A DNA stretch of 64,000 nt from positions 124,826 to 188,825 of the forward strand of contig NZ_LUAW01000020.1 in the NCBI RefSeq assembly GCF_001605895.1, in the 5' to 3' direction. The DNA comes from Acinetobacter pragensis. Lineage in GTDB: Bacteria > Pseudomonadota > Gammaproteobacteria > Pseudomonadales > Moraxellaceae. The notes beneath the pieces were generated by a model. That model had not been told where the DNA came from. It did no database searches and saw only the letters and a program-made list of their open reading frames with translations. The first letter of the stretch is position 1. Every line of letters begins with the position of its first letter. Position numbers and translations under genes: made by a program. This document shows, one piece after another, positions 1-9,886 of the stretch.

Positions 1-1035
1 GATCTGGATGCAATTTCGCATTGGGCGAAACAAATTGCAGATCTGCATGATGCGGGGCATGAAATTATTCTTGTCTCTTCCGGCGCTGTGGCTGAAGGCA
101 TGGTTCGCATGAAGCTTGAAAACCGACCCACAGATCTGCCCAGTCTTCAGGCGTGCGCTGCAATTGGCCAAATGGGGCTTATTCAGACTTGGTCTAGCGT
201 TCTGGAACAGCATGACATTGGCAGTGCGCAAGTTCTGTTAACGCATGATGATTTAGCTGACCGCCGCCGTTATTTAAACTCGTGCGATGCCTTGCAGCAT
301 CTTATTGACTGGCGGGTGATTCCTGTTATCAATGAAAACGATACAGTGTCGACAGATGAAATCCGTTTTGGCGATAACGATACTTTAGCGGCTATGGTCG
401 CAGGTCAAGTTCATGCAGATTTGCTGATTATTTTGACCGATCAGCAAGGGATGTTTGATTCTGATCCGCGTTCTAATCCAAATGCGAAACTGTTCCATAC
501 AGTTCGCGCTTTGGATGAAAGCCTGTTTGATATGGCTGGCGGCGGCGGTAAATTCGGCCGCGGCGGCATGCTGACGAAAGTCCGCGCTGCGCGCTTAGCG
601 GCTAAATCAGGCTGTCCAACCCTGATTGCCAGCGGCGAAAGCGATAATGTATTGGCGCGTTTAATGTCAGGTGAGCTGCTGGGCACATTGTTTATTACAG
701 ACAATGACCGTATGACAGCGCATCAGCAATGGCTGGCTGCGCATTTGCAGACTGCTGGCCGTTTGGTGATTGATGATGGTGCCGTGAAGGCAATTAAAGA
801 AAATCACCGCAGTTTGCTGCCGGTAGGCGTGCGTACGGTAGAAGGCCATTTTGAACGCGGTGATGTGGTGGAATGTGTCGATACACAGGGTGGCCGCGTT
901 GCGGTGGGCCGTGTGAATTTCAGTTCACGTTCAGCTGAGCTGGTGAAAGGCTTGGCGTCTGATAAAGTGCATCAAGTGCTGGGTGAGGCGCGTTCGCTGG
1001 AAATGATCCACCGCAACCATATGGCGATTTACTGA
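1..1035 (+). CDS. proB: glutamate 5-kinase, 5' end outside window
   Basis: Cytosolic kinase for the first step of proline synthesis (L-glutamate + ATP to glutamyl-5-phosphate). The frame is open from base 1, so roughly the first 30 residues are missing. The visible part holds the amino-acid-kinase fold ([35 protein letters not shown]) and a C-terminal PUA domain over about the last 80 residues, as in full-length bacterial ProB. The gene ends just before a strong hairpin terminator. No proA is adjacent on this side. The identification is secure; only the N terminus is unseen. Confidence 0.96.
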   Translation, partial: DLDAISHWAKQIADLHDAGHEIILVSSGAVAEGMVRMKLENRPTDLPSLQACAAIGQMGLIQTWSSVLEQHDIGSAQVLLTHDDLADRRRYLNSCDALQHLIDWRVIPVINENDTVSTDEIRFGDNDTLAAMVAGQVHADLLIILTDQQGMFDSDPRSNPNAKLFHTVRALDESLFDMAGGGGKFGRGGMLTKVRAARLAAKSGCPTLIASGESDNVLARLMSGELLGTLFITDNDRMTAHQQWLAAHLQTAGRLVIDDGAVKAIKENHRSLLPVGVRTVEGHFERGDVVECVDTQGGRVAVGRVNFSSRSAELVKGLASDKVHQVLGEARSLEMIHRNHMAIY

Positions 1036-1063
1036 AGCCGATCGTTTGGTTTTGCATCTTCAA

Positions 1064-1089
1064 AAAATCCCGCTTTCGAGCGGGATTTT
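1064..1089. terminator. bidirectional rho-independent terminator
   Basis: A perfect 11-bp stem with a TTCG tetraloop, flanked by A and T tracts. It lies between the convergent proB and PAP2 genes and could serve both. Confidence 0.9.
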
Positions 1090-1104
1090 GTTTTGAAGCG
1101 GATT

Positions 1105-1701
1105 TTATTTTATGAAGCCTTTTTCAATGAGCGGCTGAAACAGTTTTTGATAAATAGCCATCACCCAAACCATCAGCTGCTCCTTATATTTATTCCATAG
1201 CGTGAGCCCGGATGCATTGACCAGCAGCGCCAGCAAAAAACCGCCGACCATATCGATGGGAAAATGCACACCAACATAGACACGTGACCATGCAACCAGC
1301 CAAGCAAGAATAATCAGGAATTTTCCAACTTCACGTTGTGCAGAAAAATAATAAGCAAAGGCAATACTGCTGAAAATAGTCATGTGATTGCTGGGAAATG
1401 AGCCTGTAGGAGAGTGCTCGATCAGTGTGCGCCCAAGGTCCATCACAAAAGGGCGGGGGGTACTGAATACAGCAGATGCAATTTCACTGATAGATAAGGT
1501 GATGCAAGTAAAAATGAATGCTTTTAAAATCTGTTTTTTAACTTGATAGCCGCCGCGCAGCCATAAGATGGCGAAAATCAGCAGCATTACATAAATTAAA
1601 TCATGCGCGATGAAAATTGCATAATGCATCATGATGGAAGAGGCCTGTTCAGGCGCGTTCAATAAGTTGAATAAATATAAATTTAAGTGGTCAATCGGCA
1701 T
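1105..1701 (-). CDS. ybjG: PAP2-family undecaprenyl-diphosphatase-like membrane phosphatase
   Basis: Predicted inner-membrane phosphatase that would recycle undecaprenyl diphosphate to the monophosphate carrier for cell-wall synthesis. The 198 residues include several membrane segments and the three PAP2 signature blocks: STPRPF, PSNHMT and SRVYVGVHFPIDMVGG, with the catalytic histidines in the second and third. Length, N-terminal pattern (NLxLFxLxNA) and C terminus resemble E. coli YbjG and Bacillus BcrC. It is transcribed alone and converges with proB. The family also includes lipid A and PGP phosphatases, so the substrate is inferred. Confidence 0.85.
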   Translation of the reverse strand: MPIDHLNLYLFNLLNAPEQASSIMMHYAIFIAHDLIYVMLLIFAILWLRGGYQVKKQILKAFIFTCITLSISEIASAVFSTPRPFVMDLGRTLIEHSPTGSFPSNHMTIFSSIAFAYYFSAQREVGKFLIILAWLVAWSRVYVGVHFPIDMVGGFLLALLVNASGLTLWNKYKEQLMVWVMAIYQKLFQPLIEKGFIK

Positions 1702-1793
1702 GACAAAAACATGAATAATAATGAAAAATTGACGAGAACTTTATCAAATAAAAAACCGGGCTATGTAATTTAATGCAGCAAAACTGAAATAAA

Positions 1794-1817
1794 AAAACCT
1801 GCCCATAGGCAGGTTTT
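1794..1817 (-). terminator. terminator of the FecA-like receptor gene
   Basis: A 10-bp stem (AAAACCTGCC and its complement) with a CATA loop and flanking A/T runs, directly downstream of the minus-strand receptor gene. Confidence 0.88.
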
Positions 1818-1835
1818 TTACAGAATCATGAACGG

Positions 1836-4079
1836 TTAAAAATCAAAAGATGTCTGCAGGAAGAAGGTACGCGGCTGCCCGACATATTTGCCTCCTGTAC
1901 TGTCTGTTGAACGGGTGTAATACTGTTTATCGAAAACATTTTTTATGCCTGCCGCAACTTTTAGGCCATTCAGCTGCTGATTGAAATCATAGCCAGCGCG
2001 TACAGCAAAAGTTGAATAGCCGGCAATGTCTCCTAATTTCCCATTCGCTGTTTCTTCAGTTTGATAGATGCCTGAGTCTTGATTGCCAGGGGAATGCTGT
2101 TTGGACTGAGCGAACATGTCTGCATTGATATTCCATGCATCATATTGATAGCCGACTCCTAAATTGGCGACATGGCGTGAATAAAACGGTAAATCTTTGC
2201 CTTTAAAATTGCCTGCCTCAGCAACCGCTTTGGTGAAGGTATAATTGCCGTAAGCTGTTAGGCCTTCAAGTACATCACTGAATTGACCAAAATCATAACT
2301 GAGGCCCGCTTCAATACCTTTGTGGCTGGTTGCGCCTAAATCTGTCCAAATGCCATTGTTTTGAGCATCGCGCTCTAAAACCAGCTCCTTTTCAAAATCT
2401 AAATAAAAGGCGGTTAATTCTGCATTTAAACCATGGCCTAAATATTTGGTGCCAATTTCATAGTTATTTGATTTTTCAGGATGCAGTCCATCCGTTGTTG
2501 TTTGGGCAACATTGTTTACCGCGCGAGCCAATTGATTGTATTGCTGCGGGCCGAATGAAACCGCAGCGTTGGCGAAGATATTCCAATGTTCAGTAGCTTT
2601 GTACATGACCGCTAAGCTGGGTAAAAATTCTTCAGATTTGATCGAAGCATTGACAGTATTGTTTAAAACCCCGTTTTTGTATGCACTGAAATTATTATGG
2701 GTATCAATCGATTCGTAGCGTACGCCTGGTGTGATGCTCCATTTGCCTAATTCAAACCGGTTGTCGATATAAGCAGCATGCGCTTTGGTACCGCCGTTAC
2801 TGGTCGTTCTGGTGTTGATTTTAGGTACAGCTGCGCCTTTTGCATAAGTGCTTGAACGGCCGGAAAGTTCTGAACTTTCTTCTTCTAAATAACGGTAGCC
2901 GACGGTTACTTCGCTATTGAGGCTACCTAATTGATACGCACGCGAATAACGGGGTTCAACAGCAAATACTTGATAATCGCGAGGGGAAATATCCAAATAG
3001 CGCTGCGTTGCGCTGGATTCTACCTCTAGATTGCTGGTGCGGAATGAGTCAATGTAATAGCTGAGCAGCTCAAAATTATTGACGTCATCTTTATGTGTAT
3101 AGCGCAGTGAGGCATCCGAGCGGCGGCCGCTGAAATAATCGCGCTGATGAGCGCTTTGATATGGATTGGCTTTATACTGCTCAGACGTTAAACCTTCCGG
3201 CATTTCTCCAGTACCTTCATAGTGATGGAGGTTCAGCGCAATTTTGTCTTGATCATTGAAGTCATATGCGGTTTTCAGCAATACGTCATCAATATCTGTT
3301 TTATTGTTGTTTTCACGGTAACCATTGCCTTTGGTTCCCGAGTAAAGCAAGGCAAGGCCTAAGCTATTGTCCAGTGTGCCGCCCACAAATAAATTCGGGC
3401 TGAGCTTAGTTTGATCTGTACCCGACGCATATTCTGTGGTTAAGCCGACAGAACCTGAAAAAGTTTCTGGGATGCTGCGGGTTGAAAAATTAATAATACC
3501 GCCGACGTTTTGCGGCCCAAAGCGTACAGAGCCTGCACCGCGGACTACATCTACAGATTCAATATTGCCTAAAGAGACAGGCGCTAAAGACAGCTGCGGC
3601 TGACCATAAGGCGCAAAAGATAGCGGTACCCCATCCATTAAGATAGTCGAACGCGGGGAAAGGCGCGAAGTTAAGCCGCGGACACCAATATTTAATGATA
3701 CATCGCTGCCGCCAGTGCCGTTGCTTTCCTGAACTTGCACGCCTGGAACCTGCCGTAAAGCGTCTTTAAGCGAGGTCGATGCAGTTTCATCTAAATACTT
3801 TCGGTCAATAATTGTTCGAGCGCCTGCATGCTGTTGAACTTTTTCGGCATTGGCATTTTTAAGCCAGTTGCCTTGCGCTTCAATGGTAATGGTCGGCAAA
3901 ACATTGCTGCTGTCAGCTGTTTTTTCTTCAGCATGCGCGGCGGATAGGCAGAGCATTGAAAGGCCGACAGCTAGACTCAGCTGGGTCACCTTAAAATTTA
4001 GATTGTGAAACGGGGTGGGGCTTAAAAAAAACATTGTATTGTGAGCAATTGATTGGAGAGAGGCGGATATCATAACCAT
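1836..4079 (-). CDS. fecA: TonB-dependent outer-membrane receptor, FecA-like
   Basis: Predicted outer-membrane receptor for a ferric chelate, most similar in its plug to FecA-type ferric citrate receptors (RGLTSRLSPRSTILMDGVPL, APYGQPQLSLAP, VVRGAGSVRFGPQNVGG). A signal peptide ends at SAAHA, followed by a short linker, the plug (about residues 75-200) and a beta-barrel closing with a terminal phenylalanine (SFDF). There is no roughly 80-residue N-terminal signalling domain and no fecIR pair beside it, so control by a FecI-type sigma factor is unlikely. A Fur-box-like site lies upstream. The start is uncertain: 4079 gives a long leader, while an internal ATG at 4034 gives a normal signal peptide. 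The exact ligand is not proven. Confidence 0.85.
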   Translation of the reverse strand: MVMISASLQSIAHNTMFFLSPTPFHNLNFKVTQLSLAVGLSMLCLSAAHAEEKTADSSNVLPTITIEAQGNWLKNANAEKVQQHAGARTIIDRKYLDETASTSLKDALRQVPGVQVQESNGTGGSDVSLNIGVRGLTSRLSPRSTILMDGVPLSFAPYGQPQLSLAPVSLGNIESVDVVRGAGSVRFGPQNVGGIINFSTRSIPETFSGSVGLTTEYASGTDQTKLSPNLFVGGTLDNSLGLALLYSGTKGNGYRENNNKTDIDDVLLKTAYDFNDQDKIALNLHHYEGTGEMPEGLTSEQYKANPYQSAHQRDYFSGRRSDASLRYTHKDDVNNFELLSYYIDSFRTSNLEVESSATQRYLDISPRDYQVFAVEPRYSRAYQLGSLNSEVTVGYRYLEEESSELSGRSSTYAKGAAVPKINTRTTSNGGTKAHAAYIDNRFELGKWSITPGVRYESIDTHNNFSAYKNGVLNNTVNASIKSEEFLPSLAVMYKATEHWNIFANAAVSFGPQQYNQLARAVNNVAQTTTDGLHPEKSNNYEIGTKYLGHGLNAELTAFYLDFEKELVLERDAQNNGIWTDLGATSHKGIEAGLSYDFGQFSDVLEGLTAYGNYTFTKAVAEAGNFKGKDLPFYSRHVANLGVGYQYDAWNINADMFAQSKQHSPGNQDSGIYQTEETANGKLGDIAGYSTFAVRAGYDFNQQLNGLKVAAGIKNVFDKQYYTRSTDSTGGKYVGQPRTFFLQTSFDF

Positions 4080-4093
4080 GCGTGATGCAAATA

Positions 4094-4112
4094 TAAATAA
4101 TAATTATTATCA
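4094..4112 (-). promoter_or_regulatory. Fur-box-like operator of the receptor gene
   Basis: Read on the minus strand this 19-mer is TGATAATAATTATTATTTA, close to the Fur consensus of repeated GATAAT hexamers with a palindromic centre. It lies 15 bp upstream of the longest receptor ORF and fits iron-repressed expression. The region is very A/T-rich, so a chance match is possible. Confidence 0.65.
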
Positions 4113-4171
4113 ATTGATACTGTTGTTTTATGGGGATTGCTTGAATGGCAGATTAAGAACGGATTCAATAA

Positions 4172-4197
4172 AAAAACCGCACATGTGTACGGTTTTT
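4172..4197 (-). terminator. terminator after the SIMPL-domain gene
   Basis: Stem AAAAACCG/CGGTTTTT with an inner ACA/TGT pairing, downstream of the minus-strand gene that stops at 4214. Confidence 0.85.
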
Positions 4198-4213
4198 ATG
4201 TGAATAAAACCTT

Positions 4214-4915
4214 TTATTTAAACTGAATTGTACCGTTTGCATTCACAGTGATTTTAGACTCGCCGCCAGCCATTTCCTGTTCTGGAACAGCATCGGCTGC
4301 TGCTGCTTTCATCATCGCATAGCGCGGAACAGGCTGGCCTCCGTAATTGCTGGTATTCAAATTTAAGTTAACTAAATTGTAGCCAGACTTATTCCATGCC
4401 TGTGAAAGCGTTTGCGCCCGCTGCTGGAAATTCTTTGAAGCCTCAATCATTAATTCACTTTCTACCTTTTTGCGTTGAGCGTCAGATACGGAAAAGTTGA
4501 TCGATTGAGTTTGGAAATTCTGCTGCAGTTCGCTGACCAGCTGGCTGGCAGCTTTAAAATCGGTACTTTCTAAACGGATTTCCGCACGTCCGCGCCATTC
4601 TTTCAGTTTACGGCTGTCATTGTCATAGATCGGATACGTAGTTTGCGAACCGGTTTCAATTTTGACATTTGGGTATTTACGCGCAGTATTCACGGCTTGA
4701 GACATCAGCTGATTAATTTGCGCCGCCAGTTCCGCAGGCTGTTTATTTGATTTTTCTATATACAATACCGCATTCATTTCATCATTAGACACTTGACGGG
4801 CTGCATCCGCCTGAATGTTGACGATGTTGTAATTCAAGGATTCCGCCTGCTGTGCAAAAGCGGGAACACTCAGGGCGGAAGTAAGCAGCAGTGTTGATAA
4901 GGTAATTTTTTTCAT
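4214..4915 (-). CDS. SIMPL-domain (DUF541) periplasmic protein
   Basis: A 233-residue exported protein. The signal peptide MKKITLSTLLLTSALSVPAFA is cleaved before QQ, and the rest matches the SIMPL/DUF541 family (YggE-like): a repeated alpha-beta pattern with the motifs NIQADAARQVSNDEM and WRGRAEIRLES. The molecular role of the family is not established; E. coli YggE has been linked to oxidative-stress tolerance. The gene is monocistronic, with its own terminator and a long upstream region shared with the divergent dat. No catalytic residues can be identified. Confidence 0.85.
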   Translation of the reverse strand: MKKITLSTLLLTSALSVPAFAQQAESLNYNIVNIQADAARQVSNDEMNAVLYIEKSNKQPAELAAQINQLMSQAVNTARKYPNVKIETGSQTTYPIYDNDSRKLKEWRGRAEIRLESTDFKAASQLVSELQQNFQTQSINFSVSDAQRKKVESELMIEASKNFQQRAQTLSQAWNKSGYNLVNLNLNTSNYGGQPVPRYAMMKAAAADAVPEQEMAGGESKITVNANGTIQFK

Positions 4916-5400
4916 GCTTAAGGCCTGTTTTTCTGCAAGAACGTCTTTAAAAAATACGGATTTGTGTTATGCACTTATCTTAAGTGCGGATTATGTCGGA
5001 TTAAAGGAAAATATGTGGCGAGATTGTAAAATTCTAAGATTTTTTCAATTATTTTGGAAATAAAAAAACATTTTAAAATATGATCTTAGCTTTTGAAATA
5101 ATTGAAAATTACAATAAACCTGCATAAGGTTTAAAAAAGCATAAGATAAAGGGGTTTTCTTTGAATTGTCACGTTGTAATATGATAATTCAAACTTCGGC
5201 TGGTCTTGATCCTTTTTTTCAATCAGTTTTAGCTATTTTATGATGCAAAACTTGTTTATTTTATTGAAAAAATCTGTATCATCCGCCCTCTAGTCATGAC
5301 TAACAGATATAGTCGAACTGGATCCATAAAGCACCGAGTCAAAGGACCGCAAGTCACCCGACTTATTTCTTTCAACCCATATCAGAGATGGTAATTCGAT
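4916..5400. other. divergent intergenic region and dat leader
   Basis: 485 A/T-rich bases between the SIMPL gene and dat. No ORF is convincing. A plausible dat -10 element (TATCAT, 5277-5282) is followed by an untranslated leader of about 110 nt, which contains a small inverted repeat AAGTC-ACCC-GACTT at 5351-5364. No recognised riboswitch or operator was found. Confidence 0.5.
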
Positions 5401-6774
5401 ATGAGCGTTTCTTCTGTAAATCCTGCCCCTAATTCTACTAACGAATACTACCTGACTCGCCAAAGTCAGATGGAATCCAATGTTCGTAGCTATCCGCGCA
5501 AACTTCCGCTAGCGATAGCAAAAGCCTTAGGGTGCTGGGTTACTGATGTTGAAGGTACAGAGTACCTCGATTGTTTAGCTGGGGCAGGAACATTGGCTTT
5601 AGGCCATAATCATCCTGCGGTAATTCAAAGTATTCAGGACACTTTAGCCAGTGGTCTTCCGCTGCATACTTTAGATTTAACAACGCCTTTAAAAGATGCT
5701 TTTACTGAGGCGCTTCTTGCACAGCTTCCGGGCGGCCAAGAAGAATACTGCTTACAGTTCTGCGGACCGTCTGGTGCAGATGGCACAGAAGCAGCAATTA
5801 AATTAGCCAAAACATATACAGGCCGCAGTTCAGTGATCAGCTTCTCAGGCGGCTATCACGGTATGACTCACGGTTCTTTAGCGATGACAGGCAACCTGTC
5901 TGCTAAAAATGCTGTGAATGGCTTAATGCCTGGCGTTCAGTTTATGCCTTATCCGCATGAATACCGCTGTCCGCTGGGTATTGGCGGTGAAGCTGGTGTA
6001 GATGCGCTGACTTATTTCTTTGAAAACTTTATCGAAGACGTAGAAAGCGGCGTCACAAAACCGGCCGCTGTGATTCTTGAAGCGATTCAAGGTGAAGGCG
6101 GTGTGGTAACAGCTCCAGTAAAATGGCTGAAAAAAATCCGCGAAGTGACTGAAAAGCACAACATTGTGCTGATTCTTGATGAAGTTCAAGCAGGCTTTGC
6201 GCGTTCAGGCAAAATGTTCGCCTTTGAACATGCTGGTATTGAACCGGACGTTGTAGTGATGTCTAAAGCAGTCGGCGGCAGCCTGCCGCTGGCAGTGCTG
6301 GCCATTAAGCGTAAGTTTGATGCATGGCAGCCGGCTGGCCATACGGGCACTTTCCGTGGCAACCAATTGGCGATGGGTACTGGTCTTGCAACGATCAAAA
6401 CAATCAAAGAACAGAATCTTGCTCAAAATGCGCAAGAGCGCGGTGATTTCCTGCAAGCTGAAATTAAAAAATTAGCGACAGAATTTCCGTGCATCGGCAA
6501 CGTTCGCGGCCGCGGTTTAATGATTGGTGTAGAAATTGTTGATGAACGCCAAAAAGCGGATCATATGGGTGCTTTCCCGGCTGATTCTCAATTGGCAGCG
6601 GCGATTCAAGCAGCATGCTTTAATAACAAGCTGCTGTTGGAAAAAGGCGGCCGTAACGGCACAGTAATTCGTTTGCTTTGCCCGCTGATCATCAATCAAG
6701 CCGAATGTGAAGAAGTGATTGTACGCTTCAAAAAAGCATTGGCTGAAGCACTTGTTGCAACTCGAGGCGCGTAA
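5401..6774 (+). CDS. dat: L-2,4-diaminobutyrate:2-oxoglutarate 4-aminotransferase
   Basis: PLP-dependent class-III aminotransferase that makes L-2,4-diaminobutyrate from aspartate semialdehyde and glutamate. The 457 residues carry the PLP-phosphate region [12 protein letters not shown], the DEVQ motif (Asp260) and the Schiff-base lysine Lys289 in VVMSKAVGG. ddc starts 2 bases after the stop, so the two are surely cotranscribed and make 1,3-diaminopropane, the signature polyamine of Acinetobacter. The same product could also feed siderophore pathways, but no such genes are nearby. Confidence 0.96.
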   Translation: MSVSSVNPAPNSTNEYYLTRQSQMESNVRSYPRKLPLAIAKALGCWVTDVEGTEYLDCLAGAGTLALGHNHPAVIQSIQDTLASGLPLHTLDLTTPLKDAFTEALLAQLPGGQEEYCLQFCGPSGADGTEAAIKLAKTYTGRSSVISFSGGYHGMTHGSLAMTGNLSAKNAVNGLMPGVQFMPYPHEYRCPLGIGGEAGVDALTYFFENFIEDVESGVTKPAAVILEAIQGEGGVVTAPVKWLKKIREVTEKHNIVLILDEVQAGFARSGKMFAFEHAGIEPDVVVMSKAVGGSLPLAVLAIKRKFDAWQPAGHTGTFRGNQLAMGTGLATIKTIKEQNLAQNAQERGDFLQAEIKKLATEFPCIGNVRGRGLMIGVEIVDERQKADHMGAFPADSQLAAAIQAACFNNKLLLEKGGRNGTVIRLLCPLIINQAECEEVIVRFKKALAEALVATRGA

Positions 6775-6776
6775 AC

Positions 6777-8309
6777 ATGGTTGATTTTGCAGAACATCGT
6801 AAAGCGTTATTCTGCAATGATGCACAATCCATAGCTGACTATCAGTCAGCTATGGGCGAGGCGGTGAAAGCCGTTTCTGCATGGTTGCAAAATGACAAAA
6901 TGTACACCGGCGGCAGCATTAAAGATCTGCGCAGCGCAATTGCGTTCAATCCATCGAAAGACGGTATTGGTGTGCAAAAATCTTTAGAGCGCATGGTTGA
7001 GCTTTTTTTAAATAAAAGCTTAAAAGTGCATCACCCGCATTCACTTGCGCATTTGCACTGCCCAACGATGGTGACCAGTCAAATTGCGGAAGTGCTTATC
7101 AACGCGACTAACCAATCTATGGACTCATGGGATCAAAGCCCGGCAGGTTCACTGATGGAAGTTCAGCTGATTGATTGGCTTCGTCAAAAAGTAGGCTACG
7201 GGGCGGGTCAAGCCGGTGTATTCACTTCTGGCGGCACTCAATCTAACTTGATGGGTGTTTTGCTGGCGCGTGACGCGTGCATCTCAAAAAACTGGAAAGA
7301 TGAAAACGGCAATCCGTGGTCAGTTCAGCGTGATGGCATTCCAGCGGATGCGATGCGTAATGTCAAAGTCATCTGTTCTGAAAATGCGCATTTCTCTGTG
7401 CAAAAGAACATGGCGATGATGGGCATGGGCTTCCAATCTGTTGTGACTGTTCCTGTGAACGGCAATGCGCAGATGGATGTTGACGCACTTGCGAAAACTA
7501 TGGCGCACCTTCAATCTGAAGGCAAGATTGTGGCATGTGTCGTGGCAACTGCAGGTACGACCGATGCCGGCGCAATCGATCCACTGAAAGAAATCCGTGA
7601 AATCACCAACCAATATGGCGCGTGGATGCATATCGACGCAGCGTGGGGCGGTGCACTGATTCTTTCAAATGACTATCGTTCAATGCTGGACGGTATCGAG
7701 CTGTCTGATTCAGTAACGCTTGATTTCCATAAGCACTATTTCCAGACGATTTCATGCGGCGCGTTCTTGTTGAAAGACGAAGCGAACTACCGTTTCATGC
7801 ACTACGAAGCTGAGTATTTAAACTCTGCTTATGATGAAGAGCATGGCGTTCCAAATCTAGTGTCTAAGTCGCTGCAAACTACACGCCGTTTTGACGCGTT
7901 GAAATTGTGGATGACAGTAGAAGCATTGGGTGAAGAGCTTTATGGCTCAATGATTGACCATGGCGTAAAATTGACGCGTGATGTTGCAGATTATATTACT
8001 GCAACTGACGGTTTGGAAATGCTGGTTGATCCACAGTTCGCATCTGTATTGTTCCGTGTCATTCCTGCTGGCTACCCAGCCGAATTGCTGGATACGCTGA
8101 ACCAAAACGTCGCAGACGAATTGTTTGCGCGCGGTGAAGCGAATATTGGTGTGACTAAAGTCGGTCAAGTTCAATCATTGAAAATGACCACTTTAAGCCC
8201 AGTAGCGACTTTAGATAATGTGAAGAACTTGCTGGCGCTGGTGCTTGCAGAAGCTGACCGCATCAAAGGTCCAATTGCGGATGGCACTTATACACCTGCA
8301 ATTGATTAA
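6777..8309 (+). CDS. ddc: L-2,4-diaminobutyrate decarboxylase
   Basis: PLP-dependent group-II decarboxylase that converts L-2,4-diaminobutyrate to 1,3-diaminopropane and CO2. The 510 residues show TSGGTQSNL for phosphate binding, the aspartate in HIDAAWGG (Asp287) and the PLP lysine in DFHKHYFQ (Lys319). The neighbouring dat supplies the substrate. The start directly follows the dat stop, which suggests translational coupling. The operon ends at the terminator at 8325-8352. Length and motifs are those of Acinetobacter Ddc. Confidence 0.96.
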   Translation: MVDFAEHRKALFCNDAQSIADYQSAMGEAVKAVSAWLQNDKMYTGGSIKDLRSAIAFNPSKDGIGVQKSLERMVELFLNKSLKVHHPHSLAHLHCPTMVTSQIAEVLINATNQSMDSWDQSPAGSLMEVQLIDWLRQKVGYGAGQAGVFTSGGTQSNLMGVLLARDACISKNWKDENGNPWSVQRDGIPADAMRNVKVICSENAHFSVQKNMAMMGMGFQSVVTVPVNGNAQMDVDALAKTMAHLQSEGKIVACVVATAGTTDAGAIDPLKEIREITNQYGAWMHIDAAWGGALILSNDYRSMLDGIELSDSVTLDFHKHYFQTISCGAFLLKDEANYRFMHYEAEYLNSAYDEEHGVPNLVSKSLQTTRRFDALKLWMTVEALGEELYGSMIDHGVKLTRDVADYITATDGLEMLVDPQFASVLFRVIPAGYPAELLDTLNQNVADELFARGEANIGVTKVGQVQSLKMTTLSPVATLDNVKNLLALVLAEADRIKGPIADGTYTPAID

Positions 8310-8324
8310 TCAATGGCGTGTGTC

Positions 8325-8352
8325 AAAAAGGAGCTCTTATGAGCTCCTTTTT
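8325..8352 (+). terminator. terminator of dat-ddc
   Basis: A 12-bp perfect stem (AAAAAGGAGCTC and its complement) with a TTAT loop and a T run, 15 bases after ddc. Confidence 0.92.
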
Positions 8353-8468
8353 TATGCCTGAATTTTGCAGCATATCCTTAAAAGTATATTTTTATACTTT
8401 ATCGATCCTTGACCCGGATCTAAAGCATTTCTACAGTAGGGGTGATTATGGATAATTGAAGACAGTGT

Positions 8469-9839
8469 ATGGATCATGTTTTAAAAGAAGATTCAGTAAT
8501 TAAAACAGCCCTGAACCAAGGAATATCAGGCTTTCAATGGCGGGTGATTATTCTATGCTTTGTCATTGCGCTATTTGACGGTTTTGACACCCAAGCGGTT
8601 GCATTTACTGCGCCAGCCTTATTGGAACATTTTAAATTAGAAGCAGGCGCATTGGCGCCTATTTTAACTGCTGGCATTGTGGGAATGACCATAGGCGCGA
8701 TGCTGTTAGGGATTTTAGGGGATAAGCTTGGCCGCAGAAAAACACTGCTGTTCTGTGTTGCTATTTTTTCAATTTCAACGCTGCTCACTGCATTGGTCAG
8801 CAATGTTGATCAAATTCTGATTCTGCGCGTTATTGCCGGTTTGGGGATGGGGGGAGCAACCCCCGTCCTTTTGGCTTTGGCTGCTGAATATTCACCGCAA
8901 AAATATAAAGGTACAGTTACGACTGGTGTACTTTTAGCATTGCCAGCAGGCGCCATGATTGGCGGTTTGTTAGCGGCCAAGATTTTACCAATTTGGGGCT
9001 GGCAGGGGATTTATATTATTGGCGGCGCGTTACCGCTGGTTTTTTTAGCTGTATTGTACTTTATGCTGCCAGAGTCTTTGGAATATTTGGCGCAGCAGAA
9101 AAGCGCTGAAACTAAGCAAAAAATTACTGATATTATTGAAAGGATCAATGCGAAAAACACGGATATTTCAGATCAGGATTTGGCAAATCTAAGTCCTGCA
9201 CGTACAGAAAAAATGCATTTCTCCATGCTGTTCAAGAATGGACTGGCAAGAACGACAGCAGGGGTATGGGGCGTATATTTCTTTAATTGGATTGCATGGT
9301 TTATGCTGCTGTCTTGGCTCCCGACTATTTTAAAACAAGCAGGCTTAGCGCCTGAGCAAGCGCCTTACGCATCAGTAACAGTCAATGCGGCATTCATTCT
9401 GTTTGCATTGCCGCTGGCGTATTTTCTGCCTAAATTAAATACCGCTAAGATTTTGTCCTTTATGCTGATTATTGGTTTAGGCGTAGTGGTCGGTTTAGGT
9501 CTGCTGATTCATTCGCAGCAATGGATGTATATTTTTGCCTTAATTGCTTTGGCCGGTTTCGGTATTGGCGGTCAGCAATTAGCATTGAACTATTTGGTTG
9601 TTCAGTCTTATCCCTCTCAAATTAGAGCAACGGCAACAGGCTGGGCGATTGGCATGGGGCGTTTTGGCGCAATTATCGGTTCGGCAATTGGTGGAATTAT
9701 CTTAAATAAATTTGGCATTTCAGGTTATTTTTTTGCATTGGGAGTACCGTTAATTGCGGCATTCATTTGTATTTTATTGATTAAAGGCAGTAATAAAAAT
9801 TCAGCGCAAGCGGTTGGCAGTATTGAACTTGTTCATTAA
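8469..9839 (+). CDS. MFS permease, aromatic acid:H+ symporter (AAHS) family
   Basis: A 456-residue inner-membrane transporter with 12 predicted membrane segments. N-terminal DGFDTQAVAF and the loop motif GDKLGRRKTL (between segments 2 and 3) are typical of the AAHS group that includes PcaK, BenK, VanK and MhpT. The substrate is inferred to be an aromatic acid such as a hydroxybenzoate or vanillate analogue. The Rieske oxygenase gene converges on it, which suggests a related substrate. The Shine-Dalgarno sequence is weak (GAAGA). No regulator is adjacent. Confidence 0.85.
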   Translation: MDHVLKEDSVIKTALNQGISGFQWRVIILCFVIALFDGFDTQAVAFTAPALLEHFKLEAGALAPILTAGIVGMTIGAMLLGILGDKLGRRKTLLFCVAIFSISTLLTALVSNVDQILILRVIAGLGMGGATPVLLALAAEYSPQKYKGTVTTGVLLALPAGAMIGGLLAAKILPIWGWQGIYIIGGALPLVFLAVLYFMLPESLEYLAQQKSAETKQKITDIIERINAKNTDISDQDLANLSPARTEKMHFSMLFKNGLARTTAGVWGVYFFNWIAWFMLLSWLPTILKQAGLAPEQAPYASVTVNAAFILFALPLAYFLPKLNTAKILSFMLIIGLGVVVGLGLLIHSQQWMYIFALIALAGFGIGGQQLALNYLVVQSYPSQIRATATGWAIGMGRFGAIIGSAIGGIILNKFGISGYFFALGVPLIAAFICILLIKGSNKNSAQAVGSIELVH

Positions 9840-9842
9840 GCC

Positions 9843-9884
9843 AATACAGTAAAAAGAGGTCCTAAGACCTCTTTTTACTGTATT
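9843..9884. terminator. bidirectional terminator, perfect 19-bp stem
   Basis: A 19-bp perfect inverted repeat around a CTAA tetraloop, with A5 and T5 runs inside the stem. It separates the convergent permease and Rieske oxygenase genes and can work on both strands. Confidence 0.92.
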
Positions 9885-9886
9885 TT

